Positions 51,244 to 60,967 of a stretch of DNA of 64,000 nucleotides are shown one piece after another. Location of the stretch: NCBI GenBank assembly GCA_035293565.1, contig DATGMP010000125.1:14570-78569 (forward strand), read 5' to 3'. Numbering within the stretch: position 1 is the stretch's first letter; every line of letters starts with the position of its first letter. Position numbers and translations under genes: made by a program. The stretch is from DATGMP01 sp035293565 (GTDB taxonomy: Bacteria > Pseudomonadota > Alphaproteobacteria > BOG-932 > Roseiterribacteraceae). A model generated the notes under the pieces. That model was not told the DNA's origin. It was given only the letters and a program-made list of their open reading frames with translations, and ran no database searches.

Positions 51244-52155
51244 CTAATCAAGGATCGGATCGACGCTGTGCAAGGCCGCGCGGCGAAGCAGATCAGACAG
51301 ATGTTCCGCCACCGGCGTAAGGGGGAGCAATGATCGCGTGACCATGAAAATCGACGGCGCCGTCAGCTGCTCGCGCACCGCTATCTGTTCGAGCCTGCCG
51401 ATTGCGTGAGGCGAGCGGAGGCACTGTTGCGGCAACATTGCCAAAAGATCGGAAGATGCGGCAACGGTGATCACGGTCAGCGCGCTATGTGCCTGGACCG
51501 CGATTTTCGGCGGCGGCAGGCCGTATTTGTCGAAGACGGGATTGAGCTCCGCTTCCTTGTTCTCTGTGACCGAGGTCGTCACCCAGCTCGCGTCCGCGAG
51601 CTCGGTAAGCGAGCGGGCGTCGGCCAGCGGATGGCCTGGCCGCGCCAGGACGATGCGGCGGTTGTCGAATAGTTTCTCGCTGCTGAACTCGCCGGTTAGA
51701 TGATGCTCGGAGAGCGGGCCCACATAGAAGTCGATCGAGCCGTTCCGAAGGCCGGCTTCCATGGCGGGAAACAGCCCTTCGCTGATGTTGAGCAGCACAT
51801 CGGGGTAGCGCCGGCGAAACGGCTCGATCACCTGGGGCAGCAGGGCCATGTGGGGCGAGGTCGAGAGTCCGATCGCCACAGCGCCGGTCGCGATGCCCTG
51901 AAGTTGCTTGACCTCGTCGCAGGCACGCTCGAGCTCGAGCTGTATGGCGACGCTGCGCCGGAAAAATGCTTGGCCGATCGGCGTCAGCACCACGCCGGTG
52001 GTGCCGCGCTCAAAAAGCGTCGCCCCCAGTTCGCGCTCGAGTTCACGGATGCTTCTCGTAATCGCCGGTTGTGCGATTCCCAGATGGCGCGCCGCCCGTC
52101 GAAAGCCTCCTCGTTGCGCGGCAGTGACCAGGTCGCGCAAGTGAGTCAGTTTCAT
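51244..52155 (-). CDS. LysR-type regulator (paralogue 2)
   Basis: A 303-residue LysR protein, a close paralogue of 40670-41566 (same winged helix MKLTHLRDLVTAAQRGGFRRAARHLGIAQPAITRSI and same effector-domain blocks LLNISEGLFPA and SIDFYVGPLSE). It lies between inverted operator copies C and D, and is divergent from the TonB-receptor operon. Because it reads towards the hydroxylase operon with copy C between them, it may control both. Confidence 0.92.
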   Translation of the reverse strand: MKLTHLRDLVTAAQRGGFRRAARHLGIAQPAITRSIRELERELGATLFERGTTGVVLTPIGQAFFRRSVAIQLELERACDEVKQLQGIATGAVAIGLSTSPHMALLPQVIEPFRRRYPDVLLNISEGLFPAMEAGLRNGSIDFYVGPLSEHHLTGEFSSEKLFDNRRIVLARPGHPLADARSLTELADASWVTTSVTENKEAELNPVFDKYGLPPPKIAVQAHSALTVITVAASSDLLAMLPQQCLRSPHAIGRLEQIAVREQLTAPSIFMVTRSLLPLTPVAEHLSDLLRRAALHSVDPILD

Positions 52156-52158
52156 GGC

Positions 52159-52195
52159 GTTACCTCCTCGGTATCACTTCAGCCTTATTGCCATC
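52159..52195 (-). promoter_or_regulatory. operator-like motif, copy D
   Basis: Read on the minus strand: GATGGCA, 11 bases, GTGATAC, 7 bases, GTAAC, ending three bases before the lysR ATG. GCGATAAGG precedes it, as in copy B. It is in the divergent gap before the TonB receptor. Confidence 0.7.
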
Positions 52196-52302
52196 ATCCC
52201 TTATCGCTAGACGGGGTTTAAGGGTGTGGTCAAGCGGTCATCCAAACCGTGGATCATGCACGCCGCGTCGGCTGCGCTTAACAGATGAGGGGAGAAGGGC
52301 AG

Positions 52303-54720
52303 ATGCGTGATCAAATCATTTCAGGGGTTGCTCTGCTCACTCTGGTGGCGGGAGCCGCAGCGCACGCCCAGACCGTTTCTTCCGAAACGGCCCAGCCTTC
52401 CGTCCAACCAGCGCAGGATGTGACGGGTGCAGCCCAGGGCTCGACGGGTCTTGAAGAAATCGTTGTCACCGCGCAGCGGGTTACTGAGACTAGCCAGAAG
52501 GCTGCCGTGGCGATCGACGTGGTTCGCGGGGCGGACCTGGTGAGGGCGGGTGTGAGCGCGGCCAACGAGCTGACTCAGCTGGTTCCCGCGCTGACCGCCG
52601 TCTCGGAAGGCTCTTACAACTTTTTCTTTATACGCGGCGTCGGCAATTACTCGGTTACCTCGTATAGCGACCCGGCGATCGCCTTCAACTATGACGGCGT
52701 CTATGTCGGCCGCCCCACCTCGGCGGCGGGAGTCTTCTACGATCTCGACCGAGTCGAGGTTCTGAAGGGACCGCAGGGCACGCTCTATGGCCGCAACGCG
52801 ACCGGCGGTGCGATCAACGTCCTGCCGACGCAGCCCAGGCTCGGCGAGTTCTCGGGCTGGGGCTCGGTGAGCTACGGCAACTACAGCGCGTTCAACCTTC
52901 AGGGCGCGCTAAATGCGCCCCTCGGCGACGACACCGCGCTGCGGATAGCGGGGAATGTGGTCGACCACGGACCATACCTAAAGGACGGCACGGACGACGA
53001 GAAAACCCAGGCGGTACGGCTGCAGATAAAGTCGGAACCAATCCCGGACCTCACCGTCCGGGTGTCTGCGGACTATGCCCATGACGGGGGCACCGGCGCC
53101 GGCTACAGCTATGTCGACAAGTTCACCTATAATCCGACGCTGACCTCACTGCCGATTGGCCAGCGCTTCAACGTCACCCCGTCGGGCCTCAGCCTGGCGG
53201 ATGGAGCCTTTTCGCCGGGCTCGCAGGCTTTTCGCGAGAGCGCGACCGCCGGGCCCGCTGGCCGCAAGTTCGACGCTCTGAACTCCTTCCCGTTCCTGGA
53301 CGATGAGTTCTATGGTGTCAACGCCCAGATCGACTATGAGACCGAACTCGGTACGCTCACCATCATTCCGGCCTGGCGCGGCGCGCATCTCGACAATCTG
53401 GGCGGCGAAGGCTTTTTCGTCCAGGAGCGCGAGACCGACAGGCAGACCAGCGTCGAGGCGCGGCTGGCCAAGGCGGGCGTGGGCATCTTCGACTACAATG
53501 TCGGCGTCTATTATTTCGACGAGTCCATCAGTAACTTGACGGGCGTCGACGAATCTGCCCTGGCGAATTACCAGGACTACACGACCGGCACGACCTCATA
53601 TGCGGCCTTCGCCCGGCTTACTGCCCATCTTACCGATGATCTGCGCGCCGTCGGCGGTGTTCGATACACTCACGACGAGAAGCAATTCAACGGCTCGTCG
53701 ACCGACCTGTTGCTGATTTGCGTGGCTCCCGGTTGCCCGACCACACCGTTGTTCCAGGCTTTCGTCAGTTCGTCGCAGCTGCCGTTCGCGATCCCGCCTT
53801 TAGGCGTGCCCGTCGGGCGTGGACCGGGACCCGGTACAATCGTTTCGCGCAGCGACATCATCCTCAACGCACACCAGGACACGAGCGAGCCGACTTGGCG
53901 GGCTGCTCTGGAATACGACCTGACGCCACATTCGCTGCTCTACGCCAGCGTCGAAACCGGCTTCCGTTCGGGCGGGTTCAATTTGGCCGAGGGCTATACG
54001 ACCTTCAAGCCCGAGTTCATCACCGCTTACACGATCGGATCGAAGAACCGTTTCCTCGAAAATCGTGTCCAGGTGAACCTTGAGGGCTTCTACTGGAACT
54101 ATCACGATCAGCAGGAACCGCATATCGGAATCGACCTCGGCGGCAACCAGGGCTATTTCACCCAGAATATCGGCGGCGCGACCATCAAGGGCGCGGAAAT
54201 CGAAGGCCGCTTTCTGGTAACGCCCACGACTCTGCTCAGCACCGACCTCCAGTATCTCGACGCCAGCTACGATAGCTACACCTATCAAGCACCGGTGCGA
54301 GGCGGGCCGCCCTACACGCCTTGCGCGGTGTCGCCGTCGAGCAGTCCTACCCTCTACAATGTCAATTGCTCCGGTATGCCGGCTTACAACTCGCCGCGAT
54401 GGACGATCAATCTCGCCGCGCAGCAGACGTTCGAATTCGGTGACTTTAAGACCGTAATCGGCGTCGATACTCAGTATCGCGGCAGCAACTACATCGGCTT
54501 CGAGTTCGCCCCCTACGAGCATGTCGGATCCGTTTGGCGCACCAACGCCTTCGTCAGCTTCGGCAATATCGACGATGTCTGGCAGATTTCCGCCTTCGTG
54601 CGCAACATCGAGGGGGACCGAACGCCGACATATGCTGCCAACAACGCCATCGGCGGCCTCGGTGTCGTGATCCCTTCCGACCCCAGGACCTTTGGAGTCC
54701 AGCTCTCCGGCAAGTTCTAG
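52303..54720 (+). CDS. TonB-dependent outer-membrane receptor
   Basis: An 805-residue receptor. The signal peptide (ISGVALLTLVAGAAAHAQ) is followed by EEIVVTAQR, the plug domain (RGVGNYS, VLKGPQGTLYGRNATGGAIN) and a beta-barrel ending in VQLSGKF with a terminal Phe. This is the sphingomonad type often linked to uptake of aromatic or terpenoid compounds. ATG 52303 is preferred; an ATG at 52285 is also possible. It heads a rightward catabolic operon and probably imports its substrate. Confidence 0.93.
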   Translation: MRDQIISGVALLTLVAGAAAHAQTVSSETAQPSVQPAQDVTGAAQGSTGLEEIVVTAQRVTETSQKAAVAIDVVRGADLVRAGVSAANELTQLVPALTAVSEGSYNFFFIRGVGNYSVTSYSDPAIAFNYDGVYVGRPTSAAGVFYDLDRVEVLKGPQGTLYGRNATGGAINVLPTQPRLGEFSGWGSVSYGNYSAFNLQGALNAPLGDDTALRIAGNVVDHGPYLKDGTDDEKTQAVRLQIKSEPIPDLTVRVSADYAHDGGTGAGYSYVDKFTYNPTLTSLPIGQRFNVTPSGLSLADGAFSPGSQAFRESATAGPAGRKFDALNSFPFLDDEFYGVNAQIDYETELGTLTIIPAWRGAHLDNLGGEGFFVQERETDRQTSVEARLAKAGVGIFDYNVGVYYFDESISNLTGVDESALANYQDYTTGTTSYAAFARLTAHLTDDLRAVGGVRYTHDEKQFNGSSTDLLLICVAPGCPTTPLFQAFVSSSQLPFAIPPLGVPVGRGPGPGTIVSRSDIILNAHQDTSEPTWRAALEYDLTPHSLLYASVETGFRSGGFNLAEGYTTFKPEFITAYTIGSKNRFLENRVQVNLEGFYWNYHDQQEPHIGIDLGGNQGYFTQNIGGATIKGAEIEGRFLVTPTTLLSTDLQYLDASYDSYTYQAPVRGGPPYTPCAVSPSSSPTLYNVNCSGMPAYNSPRWTINLAAQQTFEFGDFKTVIGVDTQYRGSNYIGFEFAPYEHVGSVWRTNAFVSFGNIDDVWQISAFVRNIEGDRTPTYAANNAIGGLGVVIPSDPRTFGVQLSGKF

Positions 54721-54771
54721 TGCGAGAAGGTGACACCGCTGTAACGACGAGATGGCAAGCACCGGTCGAAT

Positions 54772-54789
54772 CCGGCGATCGATCGCCGG
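54772..54789 (+). terminator. palindrome after the TonB receptor
   Basis: CCGGCGATCGATCGCCGG is a perfect 18-base palindrome 51 bases after the receptor stop. There is no T tract. It could attenuate transcription into the esterase gene. Confidence 0.3.
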
Positions 54790-54830
54790 TCGACTGACGG
54801 GTTGGAATGAGATAACTGGAGTATGCGGAC

Positions 54831-56378
54831 ATGTCCGAGGACGTGATTGTCGGGATCGCAGCCGGGCTATTGCGTGGCCGGGTATCGGACGGCGTCGCCA
54901 TCTTCAAGGGAATACCCTATGGGGAATCGGTCAGCGGACAGCGGCGCTGGCAGCGATCCTTGCCGGTCACACCCTGGACCGGGGTCAGAAACGCGAGCGA
55001 ATTTGGGCCCCGCGCCATTCAGCCCGAATCGCGTCACGTGAACGTGACCAGCCAGGAGATCGAAGACCTCATGGCGGAGGGTGGCCCATCGAGCGATCGG
55101 TGGAGCGTCCAGAGCGAGGAGTGCCTGACCCTGAGCGTATGGACGCCAGACCTTGCTGGGAAGCGGAAGCTCCCCGTGATGTTCTGGTGTCATGGCGGGA
55201 AATACTTCGGGGAAACGCCGCCGGTATGGTGGTTCGACGGGGAGAACCTGGCGCGGAGCGGAGACGTCGTGGTGGTGACGGTACGCCACCGCGTCGGCAT
55301 CCTTGGATTTCTCCATCTCGCTGACCTGCCCGGGGGCTCCGATTTTGAAGACGCGGCCAACATCGGGATGCTCGATCTCGTAGCCGCATTGACGTGGATC
55401 AAGGACAATATCGGGAGCTTCGGCGGCGACCCGGACAATGTCACCATTTTCGGCGAGTCGGGGGGAGGGCTCAAGGTTTCGGTTCTTCTTGGGATGCCCG
55501 AGGCGAAGGGCCTCTTTCACAAGGCGATCGTTCAAAGCGGGTCCCAGATGGCCGCGCACACGCGCGCCGAAGGGACCGAAAGGACGCTCGCTCTGATGGC
55601 TGAACTCGGCTTGGGCCGCGGCGACATCGAAAAGCTGTTCGACGTCCCGCCCGAGCGATTGGTCGAAGCCCAGGTTCGGCTGACGCCGAACCTTTGGTCT
55701 CGCTGGGAAGGCGCTAAATCCGTCGAGTTCGAGCCGATGATCGACGGAAGGACGCTGCCGAGTGGCTGCTTCGATCCCGTAGCCTCCCCGGTTAGCCGCG
55801 ACGTGTCGCTTCTCGTCGGAACCTGCGCAACGGAAACGACCTTTTTCCTATCATCCGTTCCGGGCGTGTTCGAGCTGGACGACGCCCGAATGCGCGGGAT
55901 GGTCGACGGGATGTTCGGGGCTGAAAGCGAGCGTCTGCTCAGCATCTATAAGGCCAGTCGGCCGGATGCAACGCCGACCGAAATCTTGTTGGCGATCACG
56001 GGGGATTTCCTCTTCCGGCGCAAAGCGATCCGCATGGCGGAGCTGAAGACTGAGCAAGGGGGCGCTCCGGTATACATGTACGTTCTTGGCTTCGAGACGG
56101 ACGTGCACGGCGGAAAATATCGGACACCGCATATTCTCGACCTTCCGCTGGTCTTCGCGCATCCGGACCATCCGATCCTGGGCAGCAACCCGGCGCGATT
56201 TCTTGTCACCCGTCAGATGAGCGGAGCTTGGGCCGCCTTTGCTCGCTCCGGCGATCCGAACATCGACCTGCTCCCGCACTGGCCGACCTACGACAGGATG
56301 GCCCGGGCCACGATGTGTTTTGACGAGCATCCGCGTTTGGTCCTCGATCCCCATCCGGCCGAGCGCGCGGCGTGGTAA
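54831..56378 (+). CDS. type-B carboxylesterase/lipase family protein
   Basis: A 515-residue esterase. The nucleophile elbow is GESGGG (FGESGGGLK), the oxyanion hole HGGKYF, and the ESEECLTLSVWTP signature is typical of type-B carboxylesterases. There is no signal peptide, so it is probably cytoplasmic. It could hydrolyse an ester or carbamate in the imported compound as an early step. It starts at ATG 54831. Confidence 0.9.
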   Translation: MSEDVIVGIAAGLLRGRVSDGVAIFKGIPYGESVSGQRRWQRSLPVTPWTGVRNASEFGPRAIQPESRHVNVTSQEIEDLMAEGGPSSDRWSVQSEECLTLSVWTPDLAGKRKLPVMFWCHGGKYFGETPPVWWFDGENLARSGDVVVVTVRHRVGILGFLHLADLPGGSDFEDAANIGMLDLVAALTWIKDNIGSFGGDPDNVTIFGESGGGLKVSVLLGMPEAKGLFHKAIVQSGSQMAAHTRAEGTERTLALMAELGLGRGDIEKLFDVPPERLVEAQVRLTPNLWSRWEGAKSVEFEPMIDGRTLPSGCFDPVASPVSRDVSLLVGTCATETTFFLSSVPGVFELDDARMRGMVDGMFGAESERLLSIYKASRPDATPTEILLAITGDFLFRRKAIRMAELKTEQGGAPVYMYVLGFETDVHGGKYRTPHILDLPLVFAHPDHPILGSNPARFLVTRQMSGAWAAFARSGDPNIDLLPHWPTYDRMARATMCFDEHPRLVLDPHPAERAAW

Positions 56379-56473
56379 AAGGCGCTGCCATTCTGACGCT
56401 GATTCACACCGCATCTCCATCGGCGGCCACGGAACCCGATTCAGTGTCACGCTGATCCGCAGGGGAGAAAGTA

Positions 56474-57847
56474 ATGCCAATCGGCTTCAGAGAGACGATG
56501 GATGCGGCGCCCATCGGAAGATATCAGTGGCTCGTGGCGATAATGCTCACATGCGTGATGGTTCTTGAAGGGTTCGACTTCCAGATCGCAGCTTATTCAG
56601 CGCCGACGCTGATGGCGGACTGGCATCTGACTAAACCTCAGTTCGCACCGCTCCTTGCATCTGCAATGATCGGCATGGCGATCGGCTCCTTGATCGGAAG
56701 CTGGACGGGAGACCGATACGGCCGCAGGTCGACACTCGTGGCGAGTGTTGCGTTCTTTGGCGTGATGACGGCGATTTGCGCGACGGCAAACGGCCCAAAT
56801 GCATTTATCGCGTACCGCTTCCTCAGTGGTCTCGGCTTTGGCGCCGCCTTTCCGGTGGCGACGGCGCTGATGGGGGAATGGATGCCGCGACGTGTCGCGG
56901 GCAAAGCGATCAGTATCATGTCGACCGGCATTCCGGCGGGCGTGATCGGTGGCGCGGCGGCCGCATCATGGTTTCTTCCCAATTTTGGCTGGCGTCATTT
57001 CTTCACGAGCGCCGGTGTGCTCGGGTTGCTGTTTGCCCTGATCCTGCTCTGGAAGATGCCGGAATCTCCCGCCTATCTCATCCTCCGGGGACGCCAACGG
57101 GACGTCCACACGCTCTTCAAGCGGGCTTGGAAGCGATCTTTCGGCAATGGTGTCGAACATTTCGAATTGGAACGCAGAAAGGACAGCGACGAAGGGCTGT
57201 TCGGAAAGGGCTATGGCCGGGTCAATATCGGTCTTTGGATCGCGTTTCTCTGCAGCAGCCTTGTCACCTATACGATCGCTGCGTGGCTGACCGTTATCCT
57301 TGTGGCGTTCAAGCTTCCCATCGCGACGGCGCTGCGAGGACCGATGACGTACAGCTCGTCGGCGATCGTGGGGGCGCTTGTAATCGGCTCGTTGATTGTC
57401 CGTTTTGGCTCGCGGCCCACCATGCTTATTTTGTCCGGCGCCGCCATCGGCAGTGCGGCCGCGATGGCCATCGCCGCATACGCTTTATCTCCGGGTACGC
57501 CGCTGTTCGCAACCATTTTTCTGGGATTGGTCATCGAAGGGTTCTGCATCGGGGCGCTGATCCCCGCGAACCTGGTTCTAGCTGCCAGGGCCTACGACAC
57601 GGGAATTCGCTCAAGAGGAATTGGCGTGATGTCTGCAATCGGGCGGGTCGGTTCGATCTTGAGCAGCTTCATTGGAGGCGCCGTCCTGGCAGCGGCGCAC
57701 GAAGGCGGATTTTTTGCGCTGATCGCAGCCTTGGTTGCGCTCGTCACCATCGGGATCCTCATCGTCGATCGGCATATCCCGCGTTCCGGCAAGGTCGTTC
57801 TCCATCAGGAAATTGCGCCGCAAGCGCGAACTCTAACGGTGAATTAG
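56474..57847 (+). CDS. MFS transporter, AAHS (aromatic acid:H+ symporter) type
   Basis: A 457-residue permease with about 12 hydrophobic segments. The acidic motif in TM1 (LEGFDFQIAAYSAPTL) and the loop 2-3 motif GSWTGDRYGRRSTL match aromatic-acid symporters such as PcaK. It probably imports an aromatic or heterocyclic acid. ATG 56474 follows AGGGGAGAA. Confidence 0.9.
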   Translation: MPIGFRETMDAAPIGRYQWLVAIMLTCVMVLEGFDFQIAAYSAPTLMADWHLTKPQFAPLLASAMIGMAIGSLIGSWTGDRYGRRSTLVASVAFFGVMTAICATANGPNAFIAYRFLSGLGFGAAFPVATALMGEWMPRRVAGKAISIMSTGIPAGVIGGAAAASWFLPNFGWRHFFTSAGVLGLLFALILLWKMPESPAYLILRGRQRDVHTLFKRAWKRSFGNGVEHFELERRKDSDEGLFGKGYGRVNIGLWIAFLCSSLVTYTIAAWLTVILVAFKLPIATALRGPMTYSSSAIVGALVIGSLIVRFGSRPTMLILSGAAIGSAAAMAIAAYALSPGTPLFATIFLGLVIEGFCIGALIPANLVLAARAYDTGIRSRGIGVMSAIGRVGSILSSFIGGAVLAAAHEGGFFALIAALVALVTIGILIVDRHIPRSGKVVLHQEIAPQARTLTVN

Positions 57848-57857
57848 AGGAACAATC

Positions 57858-58535
57858 ATGCACAAGATCGAAATTCCGGAAGCAGCGGCCGCGAGGGCGC
57901 TCCGCTTTGCGACCATCGACCCTGCGCGCACCGCAGTCCTGGTGGTAGACCTCCAGAACTTCTTCGTCACCGACCCCGACGGTGTTCTTGTCGCCGTCGC
58001 TCGAGAAATCATCCCGAACGTAAATCTGCTGACACGAGCTTTTCGAGCGGCCGGCGCGGCGATCGTGTTCATTCAGCATACCATCAGCGACCAAGCCCGC
58101 TTTGCCCTGCCAAGCTGGCAGCGTGACCCCGACTTTGCCGGCGGCGCCATTTCTTCCAGCCTTGAGCGGTTACGTCCGGGTCGCGACGGACATGCCCTGT
58201 TTGCCGAGCTTGCAGTCGACAGGGATGACCTGATGGTCAACAAGCACCGGTACAGCGCCTTCCTTGCCAATTCGTCGGACATCGATGCCATCTTGCGGAA
58301 CCGTGGCATCGATACCGTAGTCGTCACCGGTACGACGACGAACATCTGTTGCGAGTCGACGGCTCGGGATGCCGCGATGATGGACTACAGGGTATTTTTC
58401 GTTTCCGATGCGACCGCGACAATGAACGACGCGTTTCATAACGCGACCCTACTCAACATCGGGCAACTTTTTGCGGATATTCGCTCAACCAACGAAATGG
58501 TCGATCTGCTGGCATCGGCGCATAACGGCGCTTGA
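57858..58535 (+). CDS. isochorismatase-family cysteine hydrolase (RutB/N-carbamoylsarcosine-amidase-like)
   Basis: A 225-residue hydrolase with the family triad Asp31 (LVVDLQNFF), Lys129 (VNKHRYSAF) and Cys164 (TGTTTNICCESTARD, preceded by the cis-peptide region). Members cleave amide or ureido bonds, e.g. ureidoacrylate (RutB). The co-occurrence with a RutA-like enzyme in the same operon suggests an analogous ring-opening then deamidation route. It starts 10 bases after the MFS stop. Confidence 0.88.
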   Translation: MHKIEIPEAAAARALRFATIDPARTAVLVVDLQNFFVTDPDGVLVAVAREIIPNVNLLTRAFRAAGAAIVFIQHTISDQARFALPSWQRDPDFAGGAISSSLERLRPGRDGHALFAELAVDRDDLMVNKHRYSAFLANSSDIDAILRNRGIDTVVVTGTTTNICCESTARDAAMMDYRVFFVSDATATMNDAFHNATLLNIGQLFADIRSTNEMVDLLASAHNGA

Positions 58536-58611
58536 TGTTGAGTTCATTCGCTGACGCGCTCGGATCGTCGACGGAACCACTCGCCATGATTATTTGCGAT
58601 CGGACCCTGTG

Positions 58612-59946
58612 ATGGCGACTTACTTGAAGCGTGGAGCTGCCACGGAGGTAAAAGCCGAAGCCGATCGAAAAGTCCGAGACATTGTCGAGTCCACGCTCGC
58701 TGATATCGAAAGGCGAGGAGATGCCGCGGTTCGGGAGCTTTCGATCAAGTTCGATGGCTGGGACCGCGACGACTATCGCTTGAGCGACGCCGAGATTCGG
58801 GCCTGCATGGACATGCTGAGTCCGCAGGACATCAGCGACATCGAATTCGCGCAGGCACAGGTCAGGAACTTCGCTCAAATACAGCGGGCGTCCCTGCATG
58901 ACATCGAGGTGGAAACTCTTCCGGGTGTCATTCTTGGCCACAAGAACATACCGGTCAACTCCGCGGGCTGTTATGTGCCAGGCGGCAAATATCCGTTGCT
59001 TGCCTCGGCGCATATGTCGGTGATCACCGCCAAGGTTGCCGGCGTTCCGCGCGTCATCACATGCGCTCCGCCTTTCCACGGCAAGCCGGCGCCGGCGATC
59101 GTCGCGGCGCAAGCGATGGCGGGCGCTGATGCGATCTTTGCCCTCGGCGGGATCCAGGCCGTTGGAGCGATGGCGCTTGGAACGGAGACGATCGATCCGG
59201 TCGACATTTTGGTTGGCCCGGGAAACGCGTTCGTGGCCGAGGCCAAGCGGCAGCTTTACGGGCGTGTCGGTATCGACCTGTTCGCCGGCCCGACCGAGAC
59301 GCTCATCATCGCGGACGAAAGCGTCGATGGCGAACTCTGCGCGACCGATATTCTCGGTCAGGTCGAGCATGGTCCTGATAGTCCGGGCGTCCTTCTTACG
59401 AATTCCGAGAGGCTCGCGCGCGACACCATGGCGGAAATTGAGCGGCTGCTCCGGATTCTTCCGACCGCGGAACACGCCCGCAAAGCTTGGGAAGCCTACG
59501 GTGAAGTGATCGTCGCAGACGGATACGAAGAGATGGTATCGATCGCGGATGACATCGCTTCCGAACATGTGCAGATCATGACCCACGATCCGGATTATTT
59601 CCTGGCGCACATGAAGAACTATGGCGCCCTATTTCTGGGACCGCGCACCAATGTCGCCTTTGGCGACAAAGTCATCGGCACGAACCATACGCTGCCGACG
59701 AAGAAGGCAGCGCGCTACACAGGCGGCCTCTGGGTGGGCAAGTTCCTCAAAACCTGCAGCTATCAAAAGATCCTGACCGACGACGCCTCTGCGTTGATAG
59801 GAGAATATTGCTCGAGGCTCTGTGGTCTCGAGGGATTCGCAGGTCACGGAGAGCAGGCCAATATCCGCGTTCGCCGTTATGGCGGCGTGAAGGTGCCCTA
59901 CGCCGGCGCCGCCGAACCGACCGACGCAACCGCGGCTCATGCTTGA
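58612..59946 (+). CDS. histidinol-dehydrogenase-family alcohol dehydrogenase
   Basis: A 444-residue protein of the HisD family with Zn/NAD features (AGCYVPGGKYPLLASAHMSVITAKVAGV, GPTETLIIADE, QVEHGPDSPGVLLT, EHVQIMTHDP). The genetic context is catabolic, not histidine biosynthesis; the closest functional analogues are HpsN-type enzymes that oxidise a primary alcohol to a carboxylate in two NAD+ steps. It starts at ATG 58612; its stop overlaps the next gene by eight bases. Confidence 0.85.
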   Translation: MATYLKRGAATEVKAEADRKVRDIVESTLADIERRGDAAVRELSIKFDGWDRDDYRLSDAEIRACMDMLSPQDISDIEFAQAQVRNFAQIQRASLHDIEVETLPGVILGHKNIPVNSAGCYVPGGKYPLLASAHMSVITAKVAGVPRVITCAPPFHGKPAPAIVAAQAMAGADAIFALGGIQAVGAMALGTETIDPVDILVGPGNAFVAEAKRQLYGRVGIDLFAGPTETLIIADESVDGELCATDILGQVEHGPDSPGVLLTNSERLARDTMAEIERLLRILPTAEHARKAWEAYGEVIVADGYEEMVSIADDIASEHVQIMTHDPDYFLAHMKNYGALFLGPRTNVAFGDKVIGTNHTLPTKKAARYTGGLWVGKFLKTCSYQKILTDDASALIGEYCSRLCGLEGFAGHGEQANIRVRRYGGVKVPYAGAAEPTDATAAHA

Positions 59947-60709
59947 ACCTCTTTCGCCCGCGCCGAGCTTTCGACTCGACGGCCGGCGTGCAGTCGTCAC
60001 GGGTGCCGGTCGAGGAATTGGGTTGGCTGCGGCAGCTGCGCTGGCGGGTGCCGGCGCCGAGGTCATGCTCGTCGCGCGTACTGCCGTTGAGGTTGCAGAG
60101 GCGAGCGCCACTATCCGCGCATCCGGGGGACTTGCGGACGCGGTCTCTATGGATGTCTCGGATCTGGCGGCCGTGCGCCGATTTTTTGCGACCCGCCCTG
60201 CCTTCCATATCCTCGTGAACAATGCTGGCACCAACCGGCCCAAGCCGATGTGGGACGTAAGCGAAGCGGATTATGACGTTGTTCTCGATTTGAATTTGAA
60301 GAGCGCCTTCTTCGTCGCGCAAGCTTGCGCGACCCAAATGATCGCTGCCCGCATATCGGGCTCGCTCATCCATATGAGTTCGCAGATGGGGCATGTGGGC
60401 GGGCCGGATCGATCGCTTTACTGCGCCTCAAAATGGGCACTGGAAGGAATGAGCAAGAGTTTCGCGTTGGATCTCGCAAAATATGGAATCCGCTCGAACA
60501 CGATTGCTCCGACGTTCATCGAAACGCCGATGACCGAGTCATTTCTCGAGGATGAGACGTTTCGGCAAAGCGTGCTCGGTAAAATCAAGCTTGGTCGGAT
60601 CGGATCGGTTTCAGATCTTCTCGGTCCCATTCTTCTACTGGCGTCCGACGCGTCCGGCTTGATGACGGGTACCAGCGTGGTTGTCGATGGCGGATGGACG
60701 GCGGATTAG
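59939..60709 (+). CDS. short-chain dehydrogenase/reductase
   Basis: A 256-residue classical SDR. The cofactor motif is TGAGRGIG, then NNAG, catalytic Ser in HMSSQMG and YCASKWALE (Tyr-x3-Lys). The C-terminus SGLMTGTSVVVDGGWTAD is standard. The substrate is unknown; it is in the operon with the HisD-like enzyme. It starts at ATG 59939. Confidence 0.92.
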   Translation: MLEPLSPAPSFRLDGRRAVVTGAGRGIGLAAAAALAGAGAEVMLVARTAVEVAEASATIRASGGLADAVSMDVSDLAAVRRFFATRPAFHILVNNAGTNRPKPMWDVSEADYDVVLDLNLKSAFFVAQACATQMIAARISGSLIHMSSQMGHVGGPDRSLYCASKWALEGMSKSFALDLAKYGIRSNTIAPTFIETPMTESFLEDETFRQSVLGKIKLGRIGSVSDLLGPILLLASDASGLMTGTSVVVDGGWTAD

Positions 60710-60967
60710 AGGAGTGTCCAGTTCAGAAATACGCCATCGCTCATCGATGACGTCAAGTTGGCCTTATGTCCGCGAAAAGTTTGCCCACTGTTTCAAGGAA
60801 GAAGATCCTCTACGGAGCTTCAGCTCTCCTAATGTCATCCAAGCATTAGCCAACGGCGCCACGTGCCATAAGTTTGTCTAATCGCTCGGCGCAAGTTTTG
60901 ATTTCCGCTCCGTGCAGCTCGCCAGTTATGGTCCGGCGAGCCGGGGAGCGATCTTGGGAGATGGACA
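60710..60967. other. gene-free gap inside the catabolic operon
   Basis: 258 bases with no gene I can support. Short frames here have no family resemblance. A separate promoter for the downstream pair is possible, but none is clear. Confidence 0.3.

Noticed and set aside
60681..60881. 66-codon frame in the gap before the LLM monooxygenase gene
   Set aside because: Starts inside the preceding SDR gene and shows no family features.
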